From: Plantago major | Taxonomy: Eukaryota > Streptophyta > Magnoliopsida > Lamiales > Plantaginaceae | Assembly (NCBI GenBank): GCA_026545765.1 | Contig: CM048844.1 | Coordinates: forward strand, 1,240,001-1,304,000 | Direction: 5' to 3' | Length of the DNA stretch: 64,000 nucleotides | Shown here: positions 21,501 through 32,858 of the stretch, in pieces | How the letters are laid out: every line of letters starts with the position of its first letter | Position numbering within the stretch: the first letter of the stretch is position 1 | The notes under the pieces: generated by a model | Databases searched by the model: none | What the model was told of the DNA's origin: nothing | What the model saw: only the letters and a program-made list of their open reading frames with translations | Program-made: the position numbers and the translations under genes

Positions 21501-23500
21501 AAATCGTGTACTATTCCCTTTGATTTTTATTGAAGACTTCAGGTCTCGGAAATACGTTTCTAAATCGAGTTTCGATCAACCAAAATAGTTCAATATGTGC
21601 ATAGAATAGGTTTTATATCACAAACCATGTCATTTGAATAAAATTTGACACAAACTAACCCCATAGAGTGTTATACGTTTCTAAATCGAGCTTTGATCAG
21701 CCAATATAGTTCAATATGTGCGTAGAATAGGTTTTATACCACAAACCGTGTAATGTGAATAAAATTTGACACAAACTAACTTTATCGAGTGTTTCACAAA
21801 AAATCGTGTACTACCCCCTTTAAGTTTTATTGAAGACTTGAGGTCTTGGAAATACGTGTCTAAATCGAGCTATGATAAACCAAAATAGTTCAATATATGC
21901 GTAGAATAGGTTTTATACCACAAACCATGTCATGTGAATAAAATTTGACACTAACAAACTCGATCGAGTGTTTCACAAAAAATCGTGTACTACCTTTGAG
22001 TTTTATTGAAGACTTGAGGTCTCGGAAATACGTTTCTAAATCGAGCTTTGATCAACCAAAATAGTTCAATATGTGCGTAGAATAGGTTTTAAACCATAAA
22101 CCGTGTCATGTGAATAAAATTTGACACAAACTAACTCCATCGAGTGTTTCACAAAAAATCGTGTACTACCCCCCTTTGAGTTTTATTGAAGACTTGAGGT
22201 TTCGGAAATACGTTTCTAAATCGAGCTTTGATCAACCAAAGTAGTTCAATATATTCGTAGAATTGGTTTTATAGTACCAACAATGTCATGTGAATAAAAT
22301 TTCACACAAACTAACTCCATCGAGTATTTCACAAAAAATCGTATACTACCCCATTTGAGTTTTATTGAAAACTTGAGGTCCCGGAAATACATTTCTAAAT
22401 CGAGCTTTGATCAACCCATATAGTTCAATATGTGCGTAGAATAGGTTTTAAACCACAAACCGTGTCATGTGAATAAAATTTCACCAAACTAACTCCATCG
22501 AGTGTTTCTCTAAAAATCGTGTACTACCCCCTTTGAGTTTTATAGAAGACTAGAGGTCTCGGAAATAGGTTCCTAAATCGAGCTTTGATCAACCAAAATA
22601 GTTCAATATAGGCGTACAATAGATTATACCACAAACCATGTCATGTGATTAAAATTTGACACAACCTAACTCCATCGAGTGTTTCACAAAAAATCGTGTA
22701 CTACCCCATTTGAGTTTTATTGAAGACTTGAGGTCCCGGAAATACGTTTCTATATCGAGCTTTGATCAACCAATATTGTTCAATATGTGCGTAGAATAGG
22801 TTTTATATCACAAACCGTGTCATGTGAATAAAATTTGACACAAATTAACTCCATCGAGTGTTTCACAAAAAATCGTGTACTACCCCCATTGAATTTTATT
22901 AAAGACTAGAGGTCTCGGAAATACGTTTCTAAATCGAGCTTTGATCAACCAAAATAGTTCAATATGTGCGTAGAATAGGTTTTATACCACAAACCATGTT
23001 ATGTAATAAAATTTGACACAAACTAACTCCAACGAGTGTTTCACAAAAAATCGTGTACTACCTCCTTGAGTTTTATTGAAGACTTGAGGTCCCGGAAATA
23101 CGTTTCTAAATCGAGCTTTAATCAACCAATATAGTTCAATATGTGCGTAGAATAGGTTTTATACCACAAACCGTGTCATGTGAATAAAATTTGACACAAA
23201 CTAACTCCATCGAGTGTTTCGCAAAAAATCGTGTACTACCCCTTTTGAGTTTTATTGAAGACTTGAGGTCCCGGAAATACGTTTCTAAATCGAGCTTTTA
23301 TCAACCAGTATAGTTCAATATGTGCGTAGAATAGGTTTTATACCACAAAGCATGTCATGTGAATAAAATTTGACACAAACTAACTCCATCGAGTGTTTAA
23401 TAAAAAATCGTGTACTACCCCCTTTGAGTTTTATAGAATACTAGAGGTTTCGAAAATACGTTTCTAAATCGAGCTTTGATCAACCAAAATAGTTCAATAT
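21501..23500. repeat. satellite array, monomer about 178 bp, about 11.5 units
   Basis: The landmark TAAATCGAG or a one-base variant occurs at 21561, 21682, 21861, 22037, 22217, 22396, 22574, 22751, 22930, 23107, 23286 and 23464. Spacings are 176-180 apart from one short unit of 121. Each monomer runs TTTTATTGAAGACTTGAGGT, GGAAATACGTTTCTAAATCG, TTCAATATGTGCGTAGAATA, AAACC(A/G)TGTCATGTGAATAA, CTCCATCGAGTGTTTCACAA, AAATCGTGTACTACC. Units differ by scattered substitutions. There is no open frame through it. It ends abruptly at 23500 against the right duplication block. Confidence 0.95.
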
Positions 23501-24100
23501 CCACCCAGTCCTGCATTGCTCCATGTTCTACTCAAATGACAAGTACGAAACTACAATGAATGTTCAGGGATGTTACCTACTTGGTATCAAAAGAAACTAC
23601 AGATAAGCTAGGCCTTCATTTACTCATTGCAACCAAAATGATCAGCAGTTTTTAACTGGAATAAAACTTCACGGCACCCATATCCAATCAAACAAGTACC
23701 CATATCCAAAATTTTGTGCTCGTTACATGAAATTCATATATGTATGTTTGGCATAGAAAATTAAGATTACTCAATTCCGGTGACATGAATATGTAGGAAT
23801 ACTAATGTTATCTTTAAATCTTTAATAAAATTCAATCAATCCGAGAAATTCCCAAGTCCAACGATGATCTACATGAATATGTTATTTCTCGGAACCATAA
23901 AATTGAGAGTAGAACAAGCTACGCGTGATGTTGGTGTCGACGAAATAAAATAATTAAACAAAGACCAGTGAGTAAACGACCAAAGCAAACAAGAATCGAG
24001 TCAATGAACCGCAGACAACAAATTTATGTATGTCATCAAAAGTAAATTTTGTTACATAATTAAGTTAGTTCAACTCGGTAACTTATTATCACGATCAAGA

Positions 24101-25680
24101 TTAGTCCTGAACTAGCGGGGCCTCGAGATCAACGGTAGAATCCTCCATTGCAGTACCTGAGGAAGATTTGGCGACAAAATTATTACACTAGCTAGATGGT
24201 GTTACAAGTTGAACGTCTCAAATTTGAAGGTCTATGAAAGATTCGAAAGAAGAACATGACAAGTAAACACCTGAACTTCGAAATGTCACCAGAAGGATAC
24301 AAGATACAAGGAGCATGACGATTTCCAATATTATGCCACCTCCGTGAGCAATCTGTGGAACAAGTGAAAGGGTAAGGCACAAAACGAAACAAGGGACAGT
24401 CACAAATTGTTGCAGTTACAATGGTGTGAAACCAATGTGTACTTACAGCAAGGTAAACATCGTAGGTAGGGCTATAAAGATATGCATATGCAAACCACGC
24501 GACAGCATTCAAGAAATACATTGTGCATAATCCAAACGGCAAGTATTGTGTGGTTCGCGTCTTGCATGCGTTTATCTGGAAATCAATAAAATATATATAA
24601 GTTTGTATCAATACAAGGGAAAAGATCAGTGTATAATGGGTAACAAGCGAAAATCAGACTTAAGAGAGATTTAACATCAGTGTATATTGGGTAAACAAGC
24701 AGTAGATTTAAGAGAGATTGAAGAGGTTAGATTCTTACTATTGAAGGTATCGGAGAAGCATACATAAAAATTCCAACCGTAGCAACAGCAGACCCAGTAA
24801 TATGTGGATGATCTTGGAGGGGAGCCCAAAAAGTAAAAGGACCCGCAAGTACAATATACAGCAAAAATATAAACTCTGGTAGCACGGCTGTGAATTCGAT
24901 AACCGCCTGATCATGCAGTGGAAGTAGCAAAAGTTATAGTACTTTGTTAGATAAGATAATAATACTGACACATAAACAGAGTATATGACAATGAGTTAAT
25001 TACCGCGTGATGAAATATAGTAGTATTAGCCCTGAAAGTCAACAAGTAATAGGTCTGAACAATAAAGCAACCGTGATTGAGAACCACGACCAATATATTC
25101 TGGAATGTGAAGGATCCCTTAACTGGTTCACTCATACCACCATAAAACAACCATACGAAGCATGCCAGCTGAGTAAAAGCATATGGGTAGGGCTGTAGAT
25201 CTTTAGTTGACTTCTCCCTTAATATTTTCAAATGATTTGGTCTGTGATTAAATTTAACCAAGGAAAGAAAAGAAAAAGAAAATCAGATCAAATCATAGCT
25301 AGCTATAGTGAGTTTGAGGAGTAAGAAATTTGTTTAATGAACATAACATACATACATACATACATAATTAAGAGTAGGTAGGGAGTAGAAATTACTCACA
25401 TTCGATACATACATACATACATACATAATGAATAGTAGGTAGGGTAGAGGCAGGGAGTAGAAATTACTCACATTGGATACAGAATTAGCAGAGCAATTGA
25501 CATTGCAGAAGCTACGTACATACATAAAAATAAAAAATAAGAGGAATTAACAACGCAACTACAATAAGGAAGAAACACAAGGCAACACAGTAGTAGTACT
25601 ATAATGTAAGTTTAGGAAAGGCAAAAACCTGTAATGCCCAACACTAGGTCTGGTGTTCCTAAAAAGTGAAGATTCGTCAT
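24101..25680 (-). CDS. SWEET: SWEET (MtN3/saliva) sugar transporter, copy 1
   Basis: Seven exons on the minus strand, 25629-25680, 25472-25511, 25004-25241, 24739-24906, 24447-24575, 24271-24352 and 24101-24156, all with GT-AG borders, join into one open frame of 254 codons, the usual SWEET length. The start reads MTNLHFLGTPDLVLGIT. The first MtN3 repeat holds ALLILYPIPNHLKILREK, STKDLQPYPYAFTQLACF and VWLFYG. The second has VGIFMYASPIPSI, then TRTTQYLPFGLCTMYFLNAV and AWFAYAYLY. The C-terminus is MEDSTVDLEAPLVQD. SWEETs are seven-span membrane proteins that carry sugars down their gradient; the paired triple-helix bundles and the conserved prolines after helices 1 and 5 are visible. It differs from the copy at 41761-43357 by a few residues, including one extra Gly in FYGGMSEP. 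No stop or frameshift was found, so it may be functional. Confidence 0.87.
25345..25430. repeat. CATA microsatellites in a SWEET intron
   Basis: Two short CATA runs at about 25348-25368 and 25405-25425 lie in the intron between exons 2 and 3. The first has expanded in the sister gene (about 43004-43043), so it is a length-variable marker between the copies. Confidence 0.85.
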
Positions 25681-25889
25681 TCTGAGCAATTTTGATCTGA
25701 AAAAAATATGATACATGGTTAAAACCGATGGAAACGAAACTTACCAATTCGAAAGCATTGATCTTTAAATTATAAAAGCAAAAGCAAGAAGAAGCATACA
25801 TAAACTTTGATAATGATTTGTGGTGATCGGAAGGCTAAGGAAACTTACGGGATGTTTCTCGGCGATATTTGCAGAGCAAAATTGGGGCT

Positions 25890-26060
25890 TTACTCGCCCT
25901 AATTTGGGGATCAGATCAATCGACAGCAAAGCAAGCTTTGAGATGGCGACCGGAAGAGATTAAAGGACTGCTCAGCCGTATTGATGGAGCTCACCTCAGA
26001 TGGGTTCCCCGTACCGCGAATAAGCTTGCAGACGAGATCTGCATGGGCTATGGTTTATAA
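25890..26060 (+). pseudogene. RNase H C-terminal fragment (LINE-derived)
   Basis: The + frame ends RWRPEEIKGLLSRIDGAHLR, WVPRTANKLADEICMGYGL. The block with HLRWVPRTANKLAD is typical of the end of RVT_3 RNase H domains. It is present only at locus 1; locus 2 reads straight from AATTGGGG to the flank. It is short and has no start, so it is a fragment. Confidence 0.5.
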
Positions 26061-26899
26061 GGAATACGTAATTTGGAATCCTGATAACTTAAAAGAGTCC
26101 GTTTCCGGAGAGTCCATTAATCTTTATAATTGGGGCTCAGACGCGCGTTGGAGGAGAATTGGGACTCTGATTTAATTATTTTACTTTCTGAAAGAGTATT
26201 GGATTAATTAGGACTCTTTTTTTTTTTTTTTAAAAAAAACATAATTTGGAATCCTGATAACTTAAAAGAGTCCGTTTCCGGAGAGTCAAGTCCATGCCAA
26301 ATATAGAAAAAGACGTCGGCAATTAGACAACAACAGTCGGCAGGATCTATTTGCATCAAGACTCACGGATCTTTAACCCGTTTTCTACCAAACCGGTCCG
26401 CTAATTGTTGAATTTTGACAGATAATTGTCAAATTTTATTTAAAACAAATAAAATTTAAAAAAAAACTTAAAAAATATATAGAAATCAATTTCATTAATC
26501 AACAAATAAATTTTTATACTGTCATACAAACTAAATTCTTCATTACAAAGAAAAAAACTACATTTTAACAAAAGTCAGCAATAAAAATACAAATCAGCAT
26601 TTACAGTATAATCTCTAGGCTTCTGGAAATATTTCTTCTTCTTTTGTCCACCAAGTATTTCTTCTTCTCTTTTCACCAACTTGACTACAATCTATGAACT
26701 TCTGGAAATCAATGATCATATCTGCAATATAAATCAAAAGTCAACAATAAAAATACAAAAGTTAGCAATTTACACACAAAAATTAACAAAAACGCCATAC
26801 TATTCAAAACACAAAACTCAACAATATACATACAAAAATCAGCAAATCTCTTGTTTTTCACATGAAGAAATCAAATTACCATTACTATTGTTAGCTGAG
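26061..26899. other. AT-rich sequence without a gene
   Basis: Apart from a poly-T/A run near 26217-26240 and a 39-base direct repeat (ATTTGGAATCCTGATAACTT and onward, at about 26070 and 26250), nothing is recognised. AT-rich words such as AAAAATACAAA and CAACAATA recur from 26580 to 26850. Confidence 0.4.
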
Positions 26900-26902
26900 T
26901 AA

Positions 26903-27242
26903 GTGTGTGTTTGCAAATGATTTTACGAATTACTTTTGGTCTGCTTTTGATAGAAGTTGAAAAAATTTAATTATAAGCAAAAGTTATTAGTGTTTGATAT
27001 TTTACTTGAAAATCGGAGTAGAAGTTGTACTCTTTGGTAAATTTAATTAAAACACTCACTTTTAGTTAAAAAATAAATAAAAGCAGGTAGAAGCAGCCAT
27101 TTACTTGCTTCTCAGCTTCTGGCGGTTAACTGTTTTTTTTTTTAGAGAATTTGAAGCATAAGTTGTAAAATAAAACACTAAAATACTACTTTTACTACTC
27201 CAAAAGCACAAAAGTATTTTTTAAGCATTTGCAAACACACAC
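26903..27242. mobile_element. Tourist-like (PIF/Harbinger) MITE
   Basis: The ends GTGTGTGTTTGCAAATG and CATTTGCAAACACACAC are inverted complements. They are flanked by TAA at 26900-26902 and 27243-27245, the 3-bp duplication typical of PIF/Harbinger elements. The length is 340 bases, with no coding. A partial relative without the outer ends is present at locus 2 (about 43850-44075). Confidence 0.8.
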
Positions 27243-27523
27243 TAAAAATCTATAATATAACACGGAGTTTGTTGTAACAATTCACTCATTTGTTTTCTCT
27301 GTCTGGTGAATTGTGTATTTTTCATAGGTTTATAGGATGGAGTTACAACCGGAGTTACCATTCTTATATATTTTGTATTTTGTGGCTTAGATTAATTTGT
27401 TTGAATTATATATAGGCTTTTCAATTTTCATTGTGAGTGATGTTCGATTAATTTTTATTAAATTTAGGTTGAATGATTGCTTGTGTTCGCTTATTTCATG
27501 GTTTAAAATGGTTTATGGTTCAG

Positions 27524-28090
27524 AAATCAGAGTCTTACATTATGAGGTTCACATTGGGGGTCAGAGTGTAATGGAGTCGGAATATCGTGACCTAGCAGCT
27601 ATGATGGATGCCGCACGACTTGTTGAGATGGACACGATTGGTGACCACTTTACGTGGTCCAATCGACGGGTGTATTCGCGAATTGACCGTGCCATATGCA
27701 ATCCAGAATGGTTCCAAAAATTCGACTCCATGGTTCTACGGGTTTTGGAACCAGGGGTATCTGATCATACCCCTCTACACCTGCATTTGGAGGTTATACA
27801 AAGGCCGCGTCATCATCAGTTCCGCTTTATTAATACTTTGGCAAGCCATGGCCGTTTCTTATAGACGGTCCGTGCACACTGGCGGCATGGGGTCACAGGA
27901 CAACCGATGTACACGGTATGGAAGCGACTATTAGCCCTCCAAAACCCGTTCAAAGTACTGGGACAGCAGCACTCAGGGGCTAGGATCAAGGTAGAAGCTG
28001 CGCGTGTTGAGCTCCAAGCAGCACAGGAGGCACTTTTGTTAGATCGTTTTGACATCACACGCATTGATAGAGTGAAACTTTTTCGACTGT
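27524..28090 (+). pseudogene. LINE ORF2 endonuclease fragment
   Basis: The + frame contains AAMMDAARLVEMDTIGDHF, TWSNRRVYSRIDRAICN and VLEPGVSDHTPLHLHL. The pattern FTWSN, RIDRA and SDHTPL is the C-terminal half of the LINE endonuclease (exonuclease/endonuclease/phosphatase fold). After a frameshift near 27860 the next piece, VWKRLLALQNPFKVL, and QAAQEALLLDRFDI resemble the linker before reverse transcriptase. No reverse transcriptase follows, so the element is truncated at both ends. Confidence 0.8.
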
Positions 28091-28109
28091 AATTTTTAAT
28101 CTTCTTAGA

Positions 28110-28350
28110 AACTTGTTAGATTTTGAGCTTGATGAGTATATGTTGCAGGAAATAGTTTGGATGATGGTCAATTGGAACATCGGTCACGTAAACTAGTTTG
28201 ATTTTCTTTTTTTCTTGTAATACATGTACACAATTGGTTGATGATTCTCTTACTTTGAACATAGTCTTGGGTTTTAATAAATTTGATCTTGCCGGGAAAA
28301 AGAATATTGATGTTTTGTATTAGTTGTTTTGATTGATAATCTGGAATTGT
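28110..28350 (+). repeat. direct repeat A, left copy
   Basis: From TTGTTAGATTTTGAGCTTGA to GATAATCTGGAATTG this matches 32859-33094 in the same orientation, with a few indels. A possible 3' exon is visible after TTGCAG at about 28148: GNSLDDGQLEHRSRKLV then a stop, with AATAAA downstream. It may therefore derive from the end of a gene. I do not recognise the protein. Confidence 0.85.
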
Positions 28351-29240
28351 TTTTTTTTTGTTTTAACAAGCTTATCACCACTAACTGAATGGCAGTTTGA
28401 GTGTGATGACTTACTCATCTCAACACGGAACGACACGAATACAAAAGGAAGAATGTACAACTCAAAGTAAAAAGAATGAAAAAGTATTTACAATGCTTGA
28501 CAACGACTGCTTTTGGCTTGCCTGACCCTTCTTTTGCTTTTTGGGTCTTTATTCTTTTCTTTTTTTCCTTTCTTTTTTTTTTCTTTCTTTTTTTTTCTTT
28601 TCTTTTTTTCTTTCTTTTTGCAAGCAGCAGTGTCCACAGATATTTACATTCACTTCCCCAAACCTATTTGCTAGCATGGGTTGGGGTTACAAGACACAAG
28701 AGTAAAAGAGAAAAGACTCGACGAAGTACAAGCTTTAAAATGAAACCCCCTTCCCCAAACCTATTCGATAGAATAGGCTCAAAACAGAAGATCTCACAAC
28801 CTCACACTAACTCCTTCCTAGGCATTTGGCAGTCTGCTAGTCGATGTGAAAAACTTGTCACCTCTTACGCACATATTTACTCAATTAACCAACCACAAGC
28901 GTTAAAGCACATCACTATATATTATAAGGCCTTGGTGAACCGCAGTAGAGGAATATACTACCTTATAGATAGCATCGGGACTACAAAGCTTAATTTAGTG
29001 CACATGTGAATGTGGCAAACCAAGGCCGTTAGTGCGAACCTCAAACTACTTACGCAAGTGTGCTTAGCATGATAGTTGGTCATAAACATTAATCTATACA
29101 ATAAGCTAGTTAGGTACTTGGCAATCAACTCGACTCACCACATTAGTGTACATCCTAACCTAACATGAATGCATGCATAACTAACTAAAAGACTCACAAG
29201 TAAGCAAAGTATAAACAGGTATGTAAGACTTTAAAAACAA
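28351..29240 (-). other. 3' flank or LTR-like region of the non-autonomous gypsy element
   Basis: No gene is supported. A T/C-rich tract runs from about 28550 to 28620. The sequence between 28700 and 29240 lies just beyond the polypurine tract and so is the expected place of a 3' LTR on the minus strand. I could not match it to the sequence above 32545, so the LTR identity is unproven. Confidence 0.35.
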
Positions 29241-29264
29241 TAGAAGGCACCAAATAATCCAACG

Positions 29265-29320
29265 ACTTCCCCCCCAAACCTAAACTCTTGCTTGTCCTCA
29301 AGCAAAGATTGATTAAAAGA
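29265..29320 (-). promoter_or_regulatory. polypurine tract region of the non-autonomous element
   Basis: On the minus strand CTTGAGGACAAGCAAGAGTT is followed by TAGGTTTGGGGGGGAAG. In this group that purine run primes plus-strand DNA synthesis and marks the start of the 3' LTR. Confidence 0.65.
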
Positions 29321-29859
29321 AAATAGTTGGATTAGAAAGTGACTTCCCTGAGATTTGTGGTTGTGTCTTGTCCGTAGTAGCCTTAGAACCTTCCTGAAAT
29401 ACTAAGCAAATGCGTGAGAGGGTGAATGAAGGGTGAATTTAATAGAAGTGGTCAGGAATTCAGAGAAATGGGTGCTCTGTCCGAACGGGTCGTCCGTGTT
29501 TAGACGGTCCGTTCAAACGCCCCGTCCGTTGTTCTGGTTGCTGACTATTTTTTTCAACCACTTTTCTTCGCCCGTTTTAACAAAACCATAACAAAAATGA
29601 TAATAAAATTCTAAAAATGTCATACGAATCATGCTAAAAAGTGTATGATTATAACCGTAGTAATACTACAACCATATCGAATGAGTAGAGTATCAAAGTG
29701 ACAATAGTAACAGGCCATATGTGATGTTGTGGCCTCTGTCTACTGAGATCTCTATGGTCCCTAGGGTGGTCTGGGGTATGGATATCCTAGAATGTACCGA
29801 GCTATCTCCTCGTATCTCTCCTCCTGGGCTCTAGTGAACTCGTCCATTGCCAGTTGCTG

Positions 29860-30960
29860 CTAATCTTGGAACTGTCGCATTTGACACGCCTGGGAGTCTC
29901 TAAAGTCGTTTTGCCACTCCGTTTGTTGTCGCTGAAAGTCGGTGGCGAACCTTTGGAAGGTGTTGGTGAAGTAAGTCTGGAGGGTGGTCATGTCGAAGGC
30001 GGTCTGTGAGGAGGATGAATGGTCGTGGTCTTGGTCAGGTTCGCCGATGCGCCTAAGATAGACTCTGCAAATGTCCTTGTAGGAGATGTAGTTGATGGGA
30101 CGAGCAGGCCCTTCAGTGGCCGATGTCGGGACACCATATTTCCTGCATAGTGTGGTGATGAAGTGTGGGAACCCAAGTGCCCTGTCCTCCCGGTGGTGCT
30201 GGCCAAACTCTGAGTAAATGACTTTCCCGGGGTTCACCGTAAGCTTTTGGGTGAGGGCGTGGACAAGGTTTCCAATGTATGGCTAGAGGTTCGAGTCCGA
30301 CTCCCTAGGAATGAGGTTGGCGCTAACAAACTTCACCATCACTCGTGCGCCAAGCCGAATAATGTGCGATGGCAAGGCGGGGAAGGGTCTATCCTCCAAA
30401 ATAAGTGCCTCCCATACTTGTCTCGTGTACCTTCTGGCCGATCGGTTATACTTGTACTTCACTGCCGGGTCATACTCATCGGGGTCGCTATCATCCCCGG
30501 TCATACCCAAATCGAGGGCCAACTATTCCGCCATCTCATCGTTGTCGTCCTCGATATCGCTTCCCTGTGGGGTCCTGTCGTCCTTCAATAGTCCGTTTAT
30601 CACGCTGGGAGTGAAGGGAACTTGCTTCCCGTGGATGGGAACCTTGGAGTCGTCGGTGTAGTCGGAGTAGCAAATGTAAAACTCCTCGACTACCCTCCTA
30701 TCGTACCTGGTGAATGGTTCCAAGAAGTAAGTCCACCCCCATTCTGCGATGTTTGTCCAGAGATCTTGAAGCGCCTTCTTTTCTTTATTGTCATTGGCGA
30801 TGTGGATGTGGCGGTCCTCCATGATATTCTTATATTTTCTTGGCCGTGAAACCCTCTCTATACTCATGTTGGCTTTGCGACGTCTCGATCCCCTTCTTCT
30901 TTTTGCTAGCGTGAGAGGATGAAGCTCCTTCGGTCCTCTTGCCCCTTTGAGATGCACCAC
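29860..30960 (-). pseudogene. putative plant transposon protein, broken by two stops
   Basis: One minus-strand frame carries a basic start (KRRRGSRRRKANMSIE) and then AEWGWTYFLEPFTRYDRRVV, EEFYICYSDY, HGKQVPFTPSVINGLL, ARRYTRQVWEALI, SHIIRLGARVMVKFVSANLI, REDRALGFPHFITTLCRKYG and INYISYKDICRVYLRRIG. This is the putative plant transposon protein domain, often found as the sole frame of non-autonomous plant retroelements. Two in-frame TAG codons, near 30520 and 30280, break it; the frame is the same on both sides, so the damage is point mutation. The C-terminal part is Gln-rich (FQRQQTEWQNDF). Its role in the element is unknown. Confidence 0.72.
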
Positions 30961-31403
30961 CTGCCATTGTGACCCAACGAGACTTGTTTTGACAAAATTG
31001 ATCAGATAGGATGGTAGAGGATCGCACGAGCTTTCCGAAATGCTAAAAAGTGTGAAGTTTGGTGGGAAGATGAGTGAAATCCGAGTTTGGGGGCGATTTT
31101 ACAGCAATGGAGGTTTGAGGATGGAGATGGCGATAATGGACGGTCCGTCCTCTTTAATTATCGCTGTAAAAAGTCGGACGCCCCGTCTAGGCGGTCCATC
31201 TGTTTTAGACGAGCCGTATGGACGAGGGGTCTCGTCCTCTGGACTCTCCATCTTGTAAGGAATTGCCCCAAAAATTGGATTCCACTTATTCGTTACTTAA
31301 ATTAAACGTGTTCCTATTTTAAATGAAATGCGTACCTCCCCGGGTTGCCTCCCGGGTAGCGCCTTTGTTTATCGGTCATTGGCTCGACCTTAATCGCTCG
31401 ATG

Positions 31404-32012
31404 TTATCCATTGTCAAACGGAAACGATTTTTGTGCATCCGTCTCGTAACTCCATGGATTTTCGGAACCACCCTTGGCTCCTCTCTTCATGGTCTCGAGT
31501 GTATTCATAATTTCCTGAAAACTAGAATTAACTAAGTTAGAAATATCAAATTCTAAAAAATAACTAGGGGAATCAATAGGAAAATAAAAACGAAAAAATG
31601 GGTCATAACTCCCTTGAAACTCGTTGGTGGGTGTATGGACAAAGATGTAGGAGTCATCATTGGGAATGTTTTCCTTAGTGGGATTAGATTCGAGATACAT
31701 TGATTCGGAGTCGTTAATGTCGTGAACGACAACCTCCGCATCTACAAGCCAACTCAGAACGAAGATTTCGGGTTCGGAAGTAATTTTGGATTCGGATTGC
31801 ACCTCTTCCATTACTTCTTGTTCACCTTCTATCTCCTTTGTTTTGAGTGTCTCGTTATGTACTTCGTCCTCATCCACCAAGGCTTCCCTTGACTTCTCCG
31901 GTGCATTGGTGTCGAATCCAAGTAGGCGATTGTAGTAGTGACACTCTTCGACCATCTCTTCGATCAACCAGAAAGCAGCGCCTACAGCTAAATCAATGAT
32001 TTCATGCACCAC
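31404..32012 (-). CDS. acidic retroelement-associated ORF, unrecognised
   Basis: An uninterrupted minus-strand frame of 202 residues starts MVHEIIDLAVGAAFWLIEEM and continues through a Glu/Asp-rich stretch (EGEQEVMEEVQSESKI) and an aromatic segment (DPFFRFYFPIDSPSYFLEF). It lies between the primer-binding site and the transposon-protein frame, where gag would be expected, but it has no gag motif or zinc knuckle. I do not assign a function. Confidence 0.45.
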   Translation of the reverse strand: MVHEIIDLAVGAAFWLIEEMVEECHYYNRLLGFDTNAPEKSREALVDEDEVHNETLKTKEIEGEQEVMEEVQSESKITSEPEIFVLSWLVDAEVVVHDINDSESMYLESNPTKENIPNDDSYIFVHTPTNEFQGSYDPFFRFYFPIDSPSYFLEFDISNLVNSSFQEIMNTLETMKRGAKGGSENPWSYETDAQKSFPFDNG

Positions 32013-32520
32013 ATGCTCTTCTATCCAAGGCTTCTCGTTGCGAAACGGTCACTCTATTGAGAAAACACCGCATCAAATCTCCTTGAGTCAATTGATGGCT
32101 GCAAAACACCAATTGTAGCTCCTTGAATCTTGCTCATGCTTTCGGAAGGCCTTCTCCCTTGATTTGTTGAAAACGAATGATCTTCGTTCTATCATAACAA
32201 GCCTCCGCTACATGTCCATCAAGTCCCCAAATGTCTCAATATACACCATTCATGAATTCCTACACACACGTAGACAATCACACTAGAGTAGATCCACAAA
32301 CAAAATCTAACTAGATTAGAGCTATCCTATCAATCAAAATGAAAATAAAACGAAAGGAACGAAAAATTTATACAAATCGGAAGGTCAGTGATTCAGACGT
32401 CCTGCCTGGACGGATATGCAGTTCAATGTTTCACGGAGATGTTAAAATTTTGGGGTTTTGAAAAAATCAAAAGAAATGGGATGAGAAAGTGAGTGATGAT
32501 TGAACCAATCAAAAGATTTA

Positions 32521-32540
32521 GATCCCCGGCAACGACGCCA
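32521..32540 (-). promoter_or_regulatory. primer-binding site of the non-autonomous gypsy element
   Basis: The minus strand reads TGGCGTCGTTGCCGGGGATC, one base off the common plant gypsy primer site TGGCGCCGTTGCCGGGGA. It lies about five bases inside the LTR end. Confidence 0.75.
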
Positions 32541-32858
32541 AATTTGATGACGTGTCAAATCACCAAATTATTATTTGTTTGTTTAGCCAAAGACTAACGA
32601 ATCACTATACGAAATTGATTTGTGTATAGCAATAAGTTAATCCCGAGTGTCGTTCTCTATGGACCTAAACGAGGCTTTAACGGTGTAATGTCTAGAATCA
32701 ATAATCGAGCAAGCACGAGTATCCAAGCAAGTATGAATGATTGATAGAAAGAGTATATTCAAATATAAGGGAAAGATTACAAACAAACCATCGCACAAAC
32801 CAATGTGTCGAGATGGATACGCAAGGGACCGCGGATAGTGTTAGGATGGGGAATGATT

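Larger units (their letters stand above)
23501..27318. repeat. segmental duplication, locus 1, right block
   Basis: This is collinear with about 41083-44138. It starts inside sequence already present in the left block: 23501-23670 repeats 9651-9894 without 69 bases. It then carries the SWEET gene and its flanks. Differences from locus 2 include an RNase H-like insertion at about 25890-26060 and extra sequence with an intact MITE at about 26360-27000. On the right, similarity runs to GGTGAATTGTGTATTT, where locus 2 is interrupted by the SIRE element. Confidence 0.88.

Noticed and set aside
21501..23500. CRISPR-like array
   Set aside because: The repeat is contiguous with no unique spacers and the unit is about 178 bases; this is a satellite in a eukaryotic context.
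28476..29009. 177-residue + frame
   Set aside because: It crosses a T/C tract and lies in the 3' LTR-like part of a minus-strand element; no protein-like pattern.
30247..30661. Three overlapping + frames over the transposon-protein region
   Set aside because: They are antisense shadows of the minus-strand frame, which carries the recognisable blocks.
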